The notes: a model not told the origin generated them from the sequence alone. A DNA stretch of 12,968 nucleotides from Pseudomonadota bacterium (GCA_023386455.1 JAEWJO010000363.1:1-12968), one strand, 5' to 3'; numbered from the stretch's first letter, positions 1-6,059 are shown. Numbers and translations: made by a program.

Positions 1-1
1 G

Positions 2-202
2 ATCAACCTGAACATCGCCGAGGGAACAGGCCGGTTTGACCGCGACCAGCGCAAGTTCCTCGTGACAGCGCGGGGGTCGGCACTCGAGTGCGCGGCGGTA
101 CTCGACGCGATGGTTGCGGTCGGAATCGCTTCGACCGAAGCCTCGGATGGCGATGCTCTCCTCGTCAGAATCGTCTCGATGTTGACCAAGATGATCGGGT
201 AG
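2..202 (+). CDS. Four-helix-bundle (S23-type) protein, 3' fragment
   Basis: Reading from base 2 gives 66 residues ending at a TAG stop. The start of the gene lies outside the window. The visible part opens with INLNIAEGTGR, close to the conserved 'xNIAEGxGR' turn of the four-helix-bundle family (S23 / TIGR02436-like). It continues with helical segments containing FLVTARGSALE and the C-terminal helix VRIVSMLTKMIG. The family was first seen as proteins encoded by intervening sequences in 23S rRNA genes. It includes relatives of the Avd protein of diversity-generating retroelements, and many stand-alone members have no known role. No rRNA sequence or reverse transcriptase is visible here, so this looks like a stand-alone copy. 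The family call rests on the IAEG motif and helix layout. The function is unknown. Confidence 0.75.
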   Translation: MNLNIAEGTGRFDRDQRKFLVTARGSALECAAVLDAMVAVGIASTEASDGDALLVRIVSMLTKMIG

Positions 203-206
203 TCGC

Positions 207-236
207 GTACGCTTACGCTTGCGCCTACGCCTACGG
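207..236. repeat. Five-unit degenerate hexamer tandem repeat
   Basis: Five consecutive six-base units read GTACGC, TTACGC, TTGCGC, CTACGC and CTACGG. The consensus is YTACGC, with at most two changes from it in any unit. The array begins four bases after the stop codon of the four-helix-bundle gene and lies in the short convergent intergenic gap. It is noncoding by position. It could be slipped-strand repeat DNA or a short site associated with the neighbouring gene family. Confidence 0.6.
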
Positions 237-239
237 ATC

Positions 240-261
240 AACCCAGCCGGAGTCTGGGGTT
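240..261. terminator. Weak hairpin between convergent genes
   Basis: AACCCAG (240-246) pairs with CTGGGGTT (254-261) apart from one bulged G, around a seven-base loop. The hairpin sits between two converging genes and overlaps the TAA stop of the minus-strand serine-hydrolase gene. No T-tract follows on either strand, so intrinsic termination is doubtful. Confidence 0.25.
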
Positions 262-1642
262 AGTCCGCGACGCGTGCGGCGGTGAGCTGCTTGTCGCCGA
301 CGAGGAAGATCGCCTTGGTCACCTTGTCGGCGGTCTTGTCGAACACGACGACGGACTGCAGCTCCTCGATCCAGAACTCGTGGTCCGAGACGGGCAAGAG
401 CCGGATCGCCGGCTCGCCCGGGCCCTCGACGTAGATGCGCTTGTCCTTCACCTTCATCGCGAGCTTGCTGCCCTGGAGCTCGTACGTGCCGGCAAACGTC
501 GCGAGCTGCGCGGCCGTCGGAAACACCGGCACCTTCAGCGTCTGGTTGTCGAGGACGTCGTACATGCGCTTGGCGACGGCATCGATCAGCGAGATCGACG
601 ACGACGCGAGGATCACGACGCCGCGCTTCGTCTTCGGATCGAAGCCGATGAAGCTGCGAAAGCCACCGGTCTGCCCGGCCTGCCAGTAGCGGCCCGCGCT
701 GTCGATGTTCCAGCCCAGGCCTTCGTTCGCGCCCTCGGACTCGAGCTGCGGCTCCTGGGTGAGGCGCATCGGCGCGCGGATCGTGTGCGTCGAGCCCGCG
801 GCCGCGTCGAGCTCGGCGTCGAGGAGCGTCAGCTGGTCGCGCACCGACGACACGAGGCCGCCGGCACCTGCGATCGCGTCGTACGTCCACGGCGGAACCG
901 GCGCGAGATCGTCGTTGGTGCCGGTCGCGCGGCGCGGCGCGGCCGACGCCGGGATGGTGAAGAACGTGTCCTCGAGCTCGAGCGGCGCGAGGACGCGCTT
1001 CTGGATGGCACCGGGCAGGCCGAGGCCCAGCTTCTTGCCGAGCGTGAAGCCGAGCAGGCCGACGCCGTAGTCGGAATGGATGATGCGCGTGCCGGGCGTC
1101 GCCTCGAGCGACGTGCTGATCAGATCGCGATAGAGCTGATCCTCGCCGTAGCCGCCGAACGGATCGGGCGAGCCAAGCTTGCGGCTGATCGCGAGCGGCA
1201 CCGGTGGCAGCCCGGAGCTGTGGAGCGCGAGCTGCTTCAGCGTGATCGGCGTCTTGCCGGCGGTCGGCGCGGTGACACCCGGAGGGAGCAGCTCGGCGAC
1301 CGGGGTCTCCAGCTCGACCTCCTTCTTCTGCACCGCGTCGGCGAACAGGAGCCCGGTGTAGACGTGGGTGACCGAGCCGAGCTCGAACAGCGTCGTGCCG
1401 GTCGGCGGCTTGCCGCCGGGACCCGCGCCAAAGCCGTAGATCTCGCGCTTGCCCGCGTCGTAGAGGCCGATGACGACACCGTTCACGAGCTCGGCATCGA
1501 CCATCGGTGCGAGCTGCGCGGCGACGGCCGCGCGGTGCGGACCATCGGGGTCGCGCGGCTGAGCCGGCGCCTTCGGCGTCGAGGGATGGGCAGCACCACC
1601 GCCGCAGGCTGCGAGGACGAACAACGAGACCCAGCGCATCAT
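260..1642 (-). CDS. Serine-hydrolase (beta-lactamase-fold) lipoprotein, catalytic motifs degenerate
   Basis: 460 residues. MMRWVSLFVLAAC gives a short lipoprotein signal with the lipid-attached Cys at 13. Residues about 36-360 align by eye with the class C beta-lactamase / D-Ala-D-Ala carboxypeptidase fold: FELGSV-TH at 86-93, LKQLALHSSGLP at 135-146, LLGFTLGKKLG, and YWQAGQTGGFRSFIGFDP. Residues 373-460 resemble the C-terminal beta domain often attached to these proteins (DUF3471-like, 'FAGTYE'). The three catalytic motifs are all altered. SxxK is S90-V-T-H93, YxN is H189-S-D191, and the K/H-x-G motif is Q321-A-G323. Ser90 remains, but the general bases are missing, so the protein may be a pseudoenzyme or use altered chemistry. 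The frame stays open far upstream of 1642, but that extension is antisense to other genes. The lipobox supports a start at 1642 or at the adjacent ATG at 1639. Confidence 0.85.
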   Translation of the reverse strand: MMRWVSLFVLAACGGGAAHPSTPKAPAQPRDPDGPHRAAVAAQLAPMVDAELVNGVVIGLYDAGKREIYGFGAGPGGKPPTGTTLFELGSVTHVYTGLLFADAVQKKEVELETPVAELLPPGVTAPTAGKTPITLKQLALHSSGLPPVPLAISRKLGSPDPFGGYGEDQLYRDLISTSLEATPGTRIIHSDYGVGLLGFTLGKKLGLGLPGAIQKRVLAPLELEDTFFTIPASAAPRRATGTNDDLAPVPPWTYDAIAGAGGLVSSVRDQLTLLDAELDAAAGSTHTIRAPMRLTQEPQLESEGANEGLGWNIDSAGRYWQAGQTGGFRSFIGFDPKTKRGVVILASSSISLIDAVAKRMYDVLDNQTLKVPVFPTAAQLATFAGTYELQGSKLAMKVKDKRIYVEGPGEPAIRLLPVSDHEFWIEELQSVVVFDKTADKVTKAIFLVGDKQLTAARVAD

Positions 1643-1670
1643 GTGCGCCCGTAGCCTGACGGGCTTGCAC
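1643..1670. promoter_or_regulatory. Inverted repeat directly upstream of the serine-hydrolase start
   Basis: GTGC-GCCCGT (1643-1652) is complementary to ACGGGC-TT-GCAC (1659-1670). The spacer is six bases and two T are unpaired in the right arm. The ten paired bases abut the ATG at 1642 in the 105-base divergent gap. The repeat could be an operator or an RNA hairpin in a very short leader. On the minus strand TACGGG (1653-1648) lies 5 or 8 bases before the two possible ATGs. Confidence 0.35.
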
Positions 1671-1733
1671 ACCACGCGCAAGGGCTCGCCAGCGCGTGTG
1701 AAGAGGCTCGTGGTCCCGCAGGCGTGGTTCGTG

Positions 1734-1739
1734 TAAGAG
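1734..1739 (+). promoter_or_regulatory. Possible -10 element before the S1 protease
   Basis: TAAGAG lies eight bases before the ATG at 1748. It fits the -10 spacing seen at other unit-leading genes here. I see no convincing -35. The same bases could be read as a poor Shine-Dalgarno sequence (AAGAG), which keeps this call weak. Confidence 0.3.
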
Positions 1740-1747
1740 TCGACCGC

Positions 1748-2944
1748 ATGCGGTTCTCGACGGCGACCCTGGTGGTCGGGCTCGGCCTCTCGGCGTGCAC
1801 CGTCGACGGCGAGCTCGCGACGTCGGTCGACGAGTCGCCGGTCATCGGCGGCGCGAACGCCCCCGCCGGCAAGTGGCCCGATGCGGTCGCGGTGCTGTGG
1901 TCCGGAGAGCAGGCGTGCACCGGCACGCTGATCGCGCCGACCGTCGTGCTCACCGCGGGTCACTGCGTCGAGTTCGATCCGCCGAACGGAGTACTCGTCG
2001 GTGCGAGCGCGCTGTCGAAGGCGAGCGAGGGCGAGACGATCCGGATCGCGAAGGCGATCGACTATCCGGGCTCTCAGAACAGCGTCGACGTCGGGATCCT
2101 CGTCCTCGAGAAGCCGTCGACGATCGAGCCGCGTCCGATCGCGTCGGGCTGGGCGCGCTTCGACATCAAGAACGGCGCCGCCATCGAGCTCGTCGGCTTC
2201 GGCACGATCGACAGCGGAGGTAGAACGCCGACCGACGTGCTGCAGGAGGCGACGTCGACGATCACCGACTTCAACTGCACGACGAGCCGCGGCTGCAACA
2301 CCGCCGCGCGCCCAGATGGCGAGCTCGGCGCCGGCGGCATGGGTATCGACACCTGCCCCGGCGATTCCGGCGGCCCGCTGTACCTGACGACCGACTACGG
2401 CACGTTCGTCGCCGGCGTCACGTCGCGCGCCTACGACAACGCGCGCACCGCGTGCTCCGAGGGTGGCATCTACGGCCGCCCCGACAAGATCATCGACTGG
2501 ATCGACCAGATCACCGGCGTGAAGGTCGCGCGTGGCCCGACGCCGGAGGCCGTGGCGATCATGACCTCGCGCGGCGAGGCCGGCGAGACGAAGATCACCG
2601 TCAACGATCCGAAGAGCTCGGATCACACGTTCGCGATCGTCACGCCGCCCGACAACGGCCGCGCCGCCGTCAGCGAGTCGGGCACCGTCCGCGTGTGCCC
2701 GAACCGCGACGTGGTCGGTGACGACCTCGTCGTCGTCGGCGTCACCGACGCGGCCGATCCGTCGCGCAGCCTGCAAGTCCCCATCCCGATCCTGATCGCC
2801 GACGGCTCGCCGCCCGACGACTGCGACGAGACTGCGTTCGGCGACGATGGAGGCTGCTGCGACAGCCGCCGGGGTGCCGGTGGCTCGATCCCGCTCGCGC
2901 TGATCGTCCTCGGCCTGCTGGGCCGTCGCCGCCGCAGGGAGTAA
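1748..2944 (+). CDS. Secreted trypsin-like (S1) serine protease with MYXO-CTERM-like tail
   Basis: 398 residues. The protein starts MRFSTATLVVGLGLSAC, a clear lipobox with Cys17. A short propeptide leads to VIGG (32-35), the usual start of a mature S1 domain. The triad is complete: His72 in TAGHC, Asp114 in VDVGIL, and Ser207 in GDSGGP. Asp201, six residues before the Ser, predicts cleavage after Arg or Lys. After about residue 256 comes a beta-rich, Ig-like stretch of roughly 90 residues. The C-terminus has paired Cys370-Cys371, a hydrophobic helix (381-392) and five Arg, matching the MYXO-CTERM surface-sorting signal. I preferred the ATG at 1748 over an in-frame GTG at 1724 because it gives a clean signal peptide. 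The residue before VIGG is Pro, so the protein is unlikely to activate itself by trypsin-like cleavage. It is divergent from the serine-hydrolase gene. Confidence 0.9.
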   Translation: MRFSTATLVVGLGLSACTVDGELATSVDESPVIGGANAPAGKWPDAVAVLWSGEQACTGTLIAPTVVLTAGHCVEFDPPNGVLVGASALSKASEGETIRIAKAIDYPGSQNSVDVGILVLEKPSTIEPRPIASGWARFDIKNGAAIELVGFGTIDSGGRTPTDVLQEATSTITDFNCTTSRGCNTAARPDGELGAGGMGIDTCPGDSGGPLYLTTDYGTFVAGVTSRAYDNARTACSEGGIYGRPDKIIDWIDQITGVKVARGPTPEAVAIMTSRGEAGETKITVNDPKSSDHTFAIVTPPDNGRAAVSESGTVRVCPNRDVVGDDLVVVGVTDAADPSRSLQVPIPILIADGSPPDDCDETAFGDDGGCCDSRRGAGGSIPLALIVLGLLGRRRRRE

Positions 2945-2947
2945 GCT
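2942..2947 (+). promoter_or_regulatory. Possible -10 element (TAAGCT) before the histone-fold gene
   Basis: TAAGCT fits TANNNT and lies exactly nine bases before the ATG at 2957. Its first three bases are the stop codon of the protease gene. No Shine-Dalgarno sequence is visible before this ATG. If active, it would give a nearly leaderless mRNA for the histone-fold protein, separate from the protease. There is no clear -35. Confidence 0.35.
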
Positions 2948-2956
2948 CGTCGGCGC

Positions 2957-3526
2957 ATGGCCGAGACCTGGCTCAAGTGCAGCGCCTGTAAGAACCCGAT
3001 CCCGTACAACGCGACGCACTGGGTGTGCAGCGTGTCGACGTGCAACCGCAAGGCGACCGGCTACGTGTTCTGCACGGTCTCCTGCTGGGACAGCCACGTT
3101 GCCGACGCGCGGCACCGCGATGCGTGGGCCGTCGAGAAGCGCGCGCCGACGAAGGAGCAGTGGGAGCGCGAGCTCGCCGAGAATCCGCCTCCTCCGGCGC
3201 CCGCTCCCCGGCCGGTCCCTGCCCCGTCTACGCCCGTCGTTCGCCGCATCGTCGGCGAAGCGTCGTCGCCGACACCCGCGCCGTCGTCTGCATCGAGCGG
3301 CGGCAGCACGCTCCAGCTCGCCGATGCCGAGCGCGACGTCCTCATCGTCGTGTCGAAGATGAAGAAGTACATCAAGGACCGCTCGGGCTTTAACTGCTCC
3401 GACGCGGTCGCGGACATGCTGAGCGATCACGTGCGTGCGATCTGCGACGAAGCGATTCGCACCGCGGCCCGCGACGAGCGCAAGACCGTGCTCGATCGCG
3501 ACGTTCCGCGCCCGCTGCGCCGCTAG
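2957..3526 (+). CDS. Zinc-finger and histone-fold fusion protein
   Basis: 189 residues. The N-terminal domain (5-55) has evenly placed metal ligands: C8-x2-C11, C24-x4-C29, C39-x3-C43, then H47 and H53. This pattern suits a two-zinc cross-brace finger of ZZ, HIT or MYND type. Residues about 70-116 form a low-complexity Pro/Ala/Ser linker. Residues about 127-184 look like a single histone fold: DVLIVVSKMKKYIK as helix 1, the long helix SDAVADMLSDHVRAICDEAI, then RKTVLDRD, matching the histone loop-2 motif 'RKTxxxxD'. R175 and D182 are the likely conserved salt-bridge pair. The chain ends only seven residues after that Asp, so helix 3 is very short, as in the Bdellovibrio histone Bd0055. The likely role is DNA binding with a zinc-finger contact to another partner; this is inference. 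It may be co-transcribed with the protease 12 bases upstream or use its own promoter. Confidence 0.85.
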   Translation: MAETWLKCSACKNPIPYNATHWVCSVSTCNRKATGYVFCTVSCWDSHVADARHRDAWAVEKRAPTKEQWERELAENPPPPAPAPRPVPAPSTPVVRRIVGEASSPTPAPSSASSGGSTLQLADAERDVLIVVSKMKKYIKDRSGFNCSDAVADMLSDHVRAICDEAIRTAARDERKTVLDRDVPRPLRR

Positions 3527-3630
3527 CCGGACAGCTCGTCCGCATCTCGGCGGACACGGACAACGCCGTCGAGGAATTTCGCGCCGCTGGCGCTGGCGCA
3601 GGCGTTGCTGTACGAGCGGCGTGGCTGAGC

Positions 3631-3636
3631 TACCCT
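3631..3636 (+). promoter_or_regulatory. Possible -10 element (TACCCT) before the antitoxin
   Basis: TACCCT fits TANNNT and ends six bases before the ATG at 3643. The GGAGG that follows (3637-3641) is only one base from the ATG, too close for a normal Shine-Dalgarno sequence. A leaderless start is therefore the better reading. TTGCTG (3605-3610) is a possible -35, but its 20-base spacer is too long. Confidence 0.3.
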
Positions 3637-3642
3637 GGAGGC

Positions 3643-3996
3643 ATGGTGCTGCGGTTCACGGCGAAAGTGAAGAAGCGCGAGGTCGTCGTGCGCGGCGTGG
3701 ACCTGCCGGATGGCGCGACCGTGGACGTCACCATCGATCCGCAAGCGGACGACGAGTTCACGGCAGAAGAGCTCGCCGAGATCGAACGACAGGAACGGGA
3801 GTCGATGGCCGCCTATCGCCGTGGGGAGTACTACCTCGGTGACGACTACATCCGGTGGGTCCGGGGAGGACCACCGCCTGTACTCGTTCGTGATCAACGA
3901 ACCGGTGGAGCGGCGGGTCGAACTGGAGTGCGCGACGTGGCAGCAACACCACGGAAGCGAAAGTCAGCTGCGTCTCGAGCTCGCAAACGCCGCTGA
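3643..3996 (+). CDS. Antitoxin of a type II RelE/ParE-type module, with C-terminal extension
   Basis: 117 residues. Residues 5-74 match the pattern of a common small antitoxin family that pairs with ParE/RelE toxins. A beta segment 'AKVKKREVVVRGVDLPDGATVDVTI' (spanning 7-31) comes first. An acidic helical region follows (EFTAEELAEIERQERE, 38-53), ending near IRWVRG (70-75). In such antitoxins the N-terminal part mediates dimerisation or DNA binding and the helix wraps the toxin. Family members usually end near residue 75. This one runs on for about 42 residues (Pro/Arg/Lys-rich tail to RKRR) in a different frame over the first 119 bases of the toxin gene. The tail may be real or may reflect a frameshift that removed the original stop. 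The pair probably regulates its own transcription, as such modules usually do. Confidence 0.7.
   Translation: MVLRFTAKVKKREVVVRGVDLPDGATVDVTIDPQADDEFTAEELAEIERQERESMAAYRRGEYYLGDDYIRWVRGGPPPVLVRDQRTGGAAGRTGVRDVAATPRKRKSAASRARKRR
3863..3870 (+). promoter_or_regulatory. Strong Shine-Dalgarno sequence setting a CTG start for the toxin
   Basis: GGGGAGGA is followed after seven bases by CTG at 3878. This is ideal ribosome-binding spacing. No ATG, GTG or TTG lies at a suitable distance in the toxin frame; the next is GTG at 3890, 19 bases away. The site lies inside the antitoxin gene. Confidence 0.55.
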
Positions 3997-4162
3997 GTTG
4001 CTGGCGGCGCAGCCCTTTCTGGGCCGCCGCATCGGCAAGGGAACGCGACGCGTGCTCGTCTTGCCGATCACCAGGTTCTCGCTCGTCTATCGCGTAGAGG
4101 TGCGCGCCGGGATCGTCCGCACAATGGCGCTGGTCGCGCCGCGCTCGCGACGTCGGCTCTAG
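3878..4162 (+). CDS. RelE/ParE-family toxin
   Basis: 94 residues if translation starts at CTG 3878. The sequence opens MYSFVINEPVERRVELE, matching the usual beta-1/alpha-1 start of the family ('YxVxIxxxAERxL'). It continues through a helical hairpin to AAQPFLGRRI (43-52). It ends with the family's beta sheet RRVLVLPITRFSLVYRVE (57-74), IVRTMALVAPRSRR and a basic C-terminus. Family members either cleave mRNA at the ribosome (RelE) or poison gyrase (ParE). The sequence alone does not decide which. The gene overlaps the antitoxin by 119 bases in another frame. Its TAG stop shares the CTAG palindrome at 4159-4162 with the stop of the opposing phosphopantetheinyl transferase gene. An upstream in-frame GTG at 3839 or the GTG at 3890 are alternative starts. 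Confidence 0.75.
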   Translation: MYSFVINEPVERRVELECATWQQHHGSESQLRLELANAAELLAAQPFLGRRIGKGTRRVLVLPITRFSLVYRVEVRAGIVRTMALVAPRSRRRL

Positions 4163-4791
4163 CGGCGACGGGCGCGCGCCGTCGCGAGCCAGTGCCCCTC
4201 GCGCTCCTGCCACCACGCCTCGACCTCGACCGGAAGGCGAACGAGATCGAGGACCGTGACGCGCACCGAGCCGTCCTCCGCGACATCGAGCTCGACCTCG
4301 GTGAACCCGACGTAGCGACGGACGATCGGATCGATCGCCTTGTAGATCGCTTCCTTGATCGCGAACCGCAGCGTCACCTCGCGGCTGCCTGCCGCGGTCA
4401 GGCTCTGCTCGCGCGGCGTCAGGATCCGCTTCTCGATCGGCTGGCGCGGCGGCGCCGCGAGCTCGAGATCGACCCCGACGAAGCCGGCATCGGCGGGCGC
4501 GACGATCGCGGCCGCGCGCGCGCCCTTGTGGCTGATCGAGCCAACGAACCCCGCTGGCAGCACCGGCGCTCCGCGGTCGTTCGAGCCGATCTCGATCTCG
4601 ACGCCGAGCGCCTCGCGCATCGCGGCGCGTCCGGCGGCGAGCTCGCGCCGCCTCGTCGGTCCGAGCGTCGCGGCGACCCGACGTTCGTCGCCGACGAGGT
4701 GAACATCGCCCTCGAGATCCGGATCGACCTCGAGGATCACGCAGCGGCCGTGCGGCGTGATGACGAGATCACGGCGCGGCGGCACGGGCAT
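4159..4791 (-). CDS. 4'-phosphopantetheinyl transferase (EntD/Sfp-type)
   Basis: 210 residues. The enzyme would transfer the phosphopantetheine arm of CoA to a serine on acyl- or peptidyl-carrier proteins in the cytoplasm. The signature motifs are present in order. GSISHKGARAAA (84-95) contacts CoA. GVDLE (106-110) has Mg ligands Asp108 and Glu110. RFAIKEAIYKA (142-152) contains Glu147 and Lys151 of the W/F-xxKExxxK motif. The length matches EntD-like members. The start codon lies 23 bases inside the end of the upstream secreted-protein gene, so the two are probably co-transcribed and translationally coupled. No polyketide or non-ribosomal synthase is visible in the window, so the carrier substrate is unknown. 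It could be a distant natural-product cluster or fatty-acid ACP. Confidence 0.9.
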   Translation of the reverse strand: MPVPPRRDLVITPHGRCVILEVDPDLEGDVHLVGDERRVAATLGPTRRRELAAGRAAMREALGVEIEIGSNDRGAPVLPAGFVGSISHKGARAAAIVAPADAGFVGVDLELAAPPRQPIEKRILTPREQSLTAAGSREVTLRFAIKEAIYKAIDPIVRRYVGFTEVELDVAEDGSVRVTVLDLVRLPVEVEAWWQEREGHWLATARARRR

Positions 4792-5971
4792 CTCTCGGCT
4801 GACCGTTCGGCCGCGGCCGCATCACCATCATGTGGTTGTGCTTGTCCTGATCGGGGTAGCCGAAGCGGAACGGCAGCTCGCGGTGCTCTTGATCGGCCCA
4901 CAGCTTCACGAACTCCTTGCGCGCGCCGATCGGGTCCTGGATGAAGTACGGACCGGTGAAGTCGCCGAACGTGAGCTGCTCGAAGCCGGCGGGCTCGGCG
5001 TAGCGCGGCGGGACTCCCGACGCGTCGGAGATCATCCACGCGGCGTGGCCGAGGAGATAGTCGCGCACCGCCGAGAAGTCGTTCCACCACAGGAGGAAGC
5101 TCGCAGCCTTCGTCATCACCGCGACCTTGCCCTTCGCGGCGAGGTGCGCGATGACGCGACCGTCGGCCTTGTTGTGCGCGTTGTCGAGGTTCGCGAGGAT
5201 GTGGCGGTACGTGCGGACCGGCGCGTTCACGTCGCCGCGGCGCCGGAACTGGATCTCGACGTTCGCGAACGCGCTCGTCTGCTCGTACCAGAAGTGCATC
5301 GAGTGCTTCTTCTTGCTGCCCTTCTGCGCGATCGCCTTCGCTCGCTCGTCGAGCTCCTTGCCGGTGAGGTAGCGGATCGAGCCGTCCTGCTCGAGCTCGA
5401 AGTAGCGCAGCTGCACGGGCTCCATGTCGTGCACCGCGAGGCCGGCGAACGCGAACATGATCGTGCCCGGTAGCTCGGAGTGCGACGCCGCCATGAGGCT
5501 CTGCGTCGTCGAGTAGGCCTCGCCGTAGAGCCGGCGGATGTCGGTGCTGATCGACTTGAGCTCGACCGCGAGGCGCTTGCCGTCGATCGTATCGATCGAG
5601 CGGATATCGCCGGGTGCCTCGAGCGAGAGCGTCGTCAGCTCGGTCGCGTCGGGGAACACCGTGAGCGCGGAGCTGAGGTCGCCGCCACCGAACGGATAGA
5701 CGACGACACCGGGCACGTCGGCGGAGCGCAGCTTCGCGATGTACGGCCGGGCCTTGTCGACCCACGTCTTGCGATAGTCGTCGTAGATCCACTTCATCCG
5801 CGCGCAGTGCGCGTCGATCGCCCGTGCCGCGAACCGCTTGGGGATCGCGCTCTCGCCCCCGCAGGCGGCGACCCGGAACATCGTCTGCGCCTCGGCGGTG
5901 TAGTCCGTGCCGTCGCCGGCCCGGGCAGCCGACGTCAGCGAGAGGAGAACGGCCACCGCCAAGGTCCGCAT
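4769..5971 (-). CDS. Uncharacterised secreted protein
   Basis: 400 residues, function not recognised. A Sec signal peptide is clear (MRTLAVAVLLSLTSAARA, likely cut after Ala18), so the mature protein is periplasmic or exported. The mature part has an N-terminal helical region with Cys37 and Cys56, a possible disulfide. At 89-107 lies the conspicuous motif VVVYPFGGGDLSSALTVFP. This recalls a 'YPFsGpD-LyA-xFP' motif I associate with uncharacterised secreted proteins, but I cannot name the family. Later stretches include KKKHSMHFWYEQTSAF and a C-terminal tail rich in Arg, Pro and Ala. The gene overlaps the phosphopantetheinyl transferase gene downstream by 23 bases. The start is chosen for the signal peptide. 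A promoter-like sequence lies just upstream. Confidence 0.75.
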   Translation of the reverse strand: MRTLAVAVLLSLTSAARAGDGTDYTAEAQTMFRVAACGGESAIPKRFAARAIDAHCARMKWIYDDYRKTWVDKARPYIAKLRSADVPGVVVYPFGGGDLSSALTVFPDATELTTLSLEAPGDIRSIDTIDGKRLAVELKSISTDIRRLYGEAYSTTQSLMAASHSELPGTIMFAFAGLAVHDMEPVQLRYFELEQDGSIRYLTGKELDERAKAIAQKGSKKKHSMHFWYEQTSAFANVEIQFRRRGDVNAPVRTYRHILANLDNAHNKADGRVIAHLAAKGKVAVMTKAASFLLWWNDFSAVRDYLLGHAAWMISDASGVPPRYAEPAGFEQLTFGDFTGPYFIQDPIGARKEFVKLWADQEHRELPFRFGYPDQDKHNHMMVMRPRPNGQPRDARAAAP

Positions 5972-5978
5972 CGAACAC

Positions 5979-6006
5979 GTTGTATCGCATGTCGGAGGTT
6001 TGCCAG
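5979..6006 (-). promoter_or_regulatory. Candidate promoter for the secreted protein / PPTase pair
   Basis: On the minus strand CTGGCA (6006-6001) and TACAAC (5984-5979) are separated by 16 bases. They match TTGACA and TATAAT at four positions each. TACAAC ends seven bases before the ATG at 5971, so the mRNA would be essentially leaderless. No Shine-Dalgarno sequence is seen. Confidence 0.4.
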
Positions 6007-6027
6007 GGAGGTGCCGGAGGGGTGCCC

Positions 6028-6059
6028 GACCGGTGGTGGACCCTCGCCACCTGCCGGTC
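6028..6059. promoter_or_regulatory. Imperfect inverted repeat in a divergent intergenic region
   Basis: GACCGG (6028-6033) pairs with CCGGTC (6054-6059), and GGTGG (6035-6039) pairs with CCACC (6047-6051), around a seven-base loop. A small internal bulge separates the two stem parts. It sits between the starts of the divergent secreted-protein and NlpC/P60 genes, where an operator acting on both could lie. Confidence 0.3.

Noticed and set aside
1643..3430. Upstream extension of the minus-strand serine-hydrolase frame, giving a product of over 1000 residues
   Set aside because: The extension is Arg/Asp/Ala-rich, antisense to the protease and histone-fold genes, and lies ahead of a clear lipoprotein signal at 1642. 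It is a high-GC shadow frame.
3528..3561. Overlapping short stems built from CGGAC and GTCCG after the histone-fold gene
   Set aside because: Two mutually exclusive five- to six-pair stems are possible (3528-3542 and 3538-3555), but there is no T-tract and such short GC stems are common in DNA of this composition.
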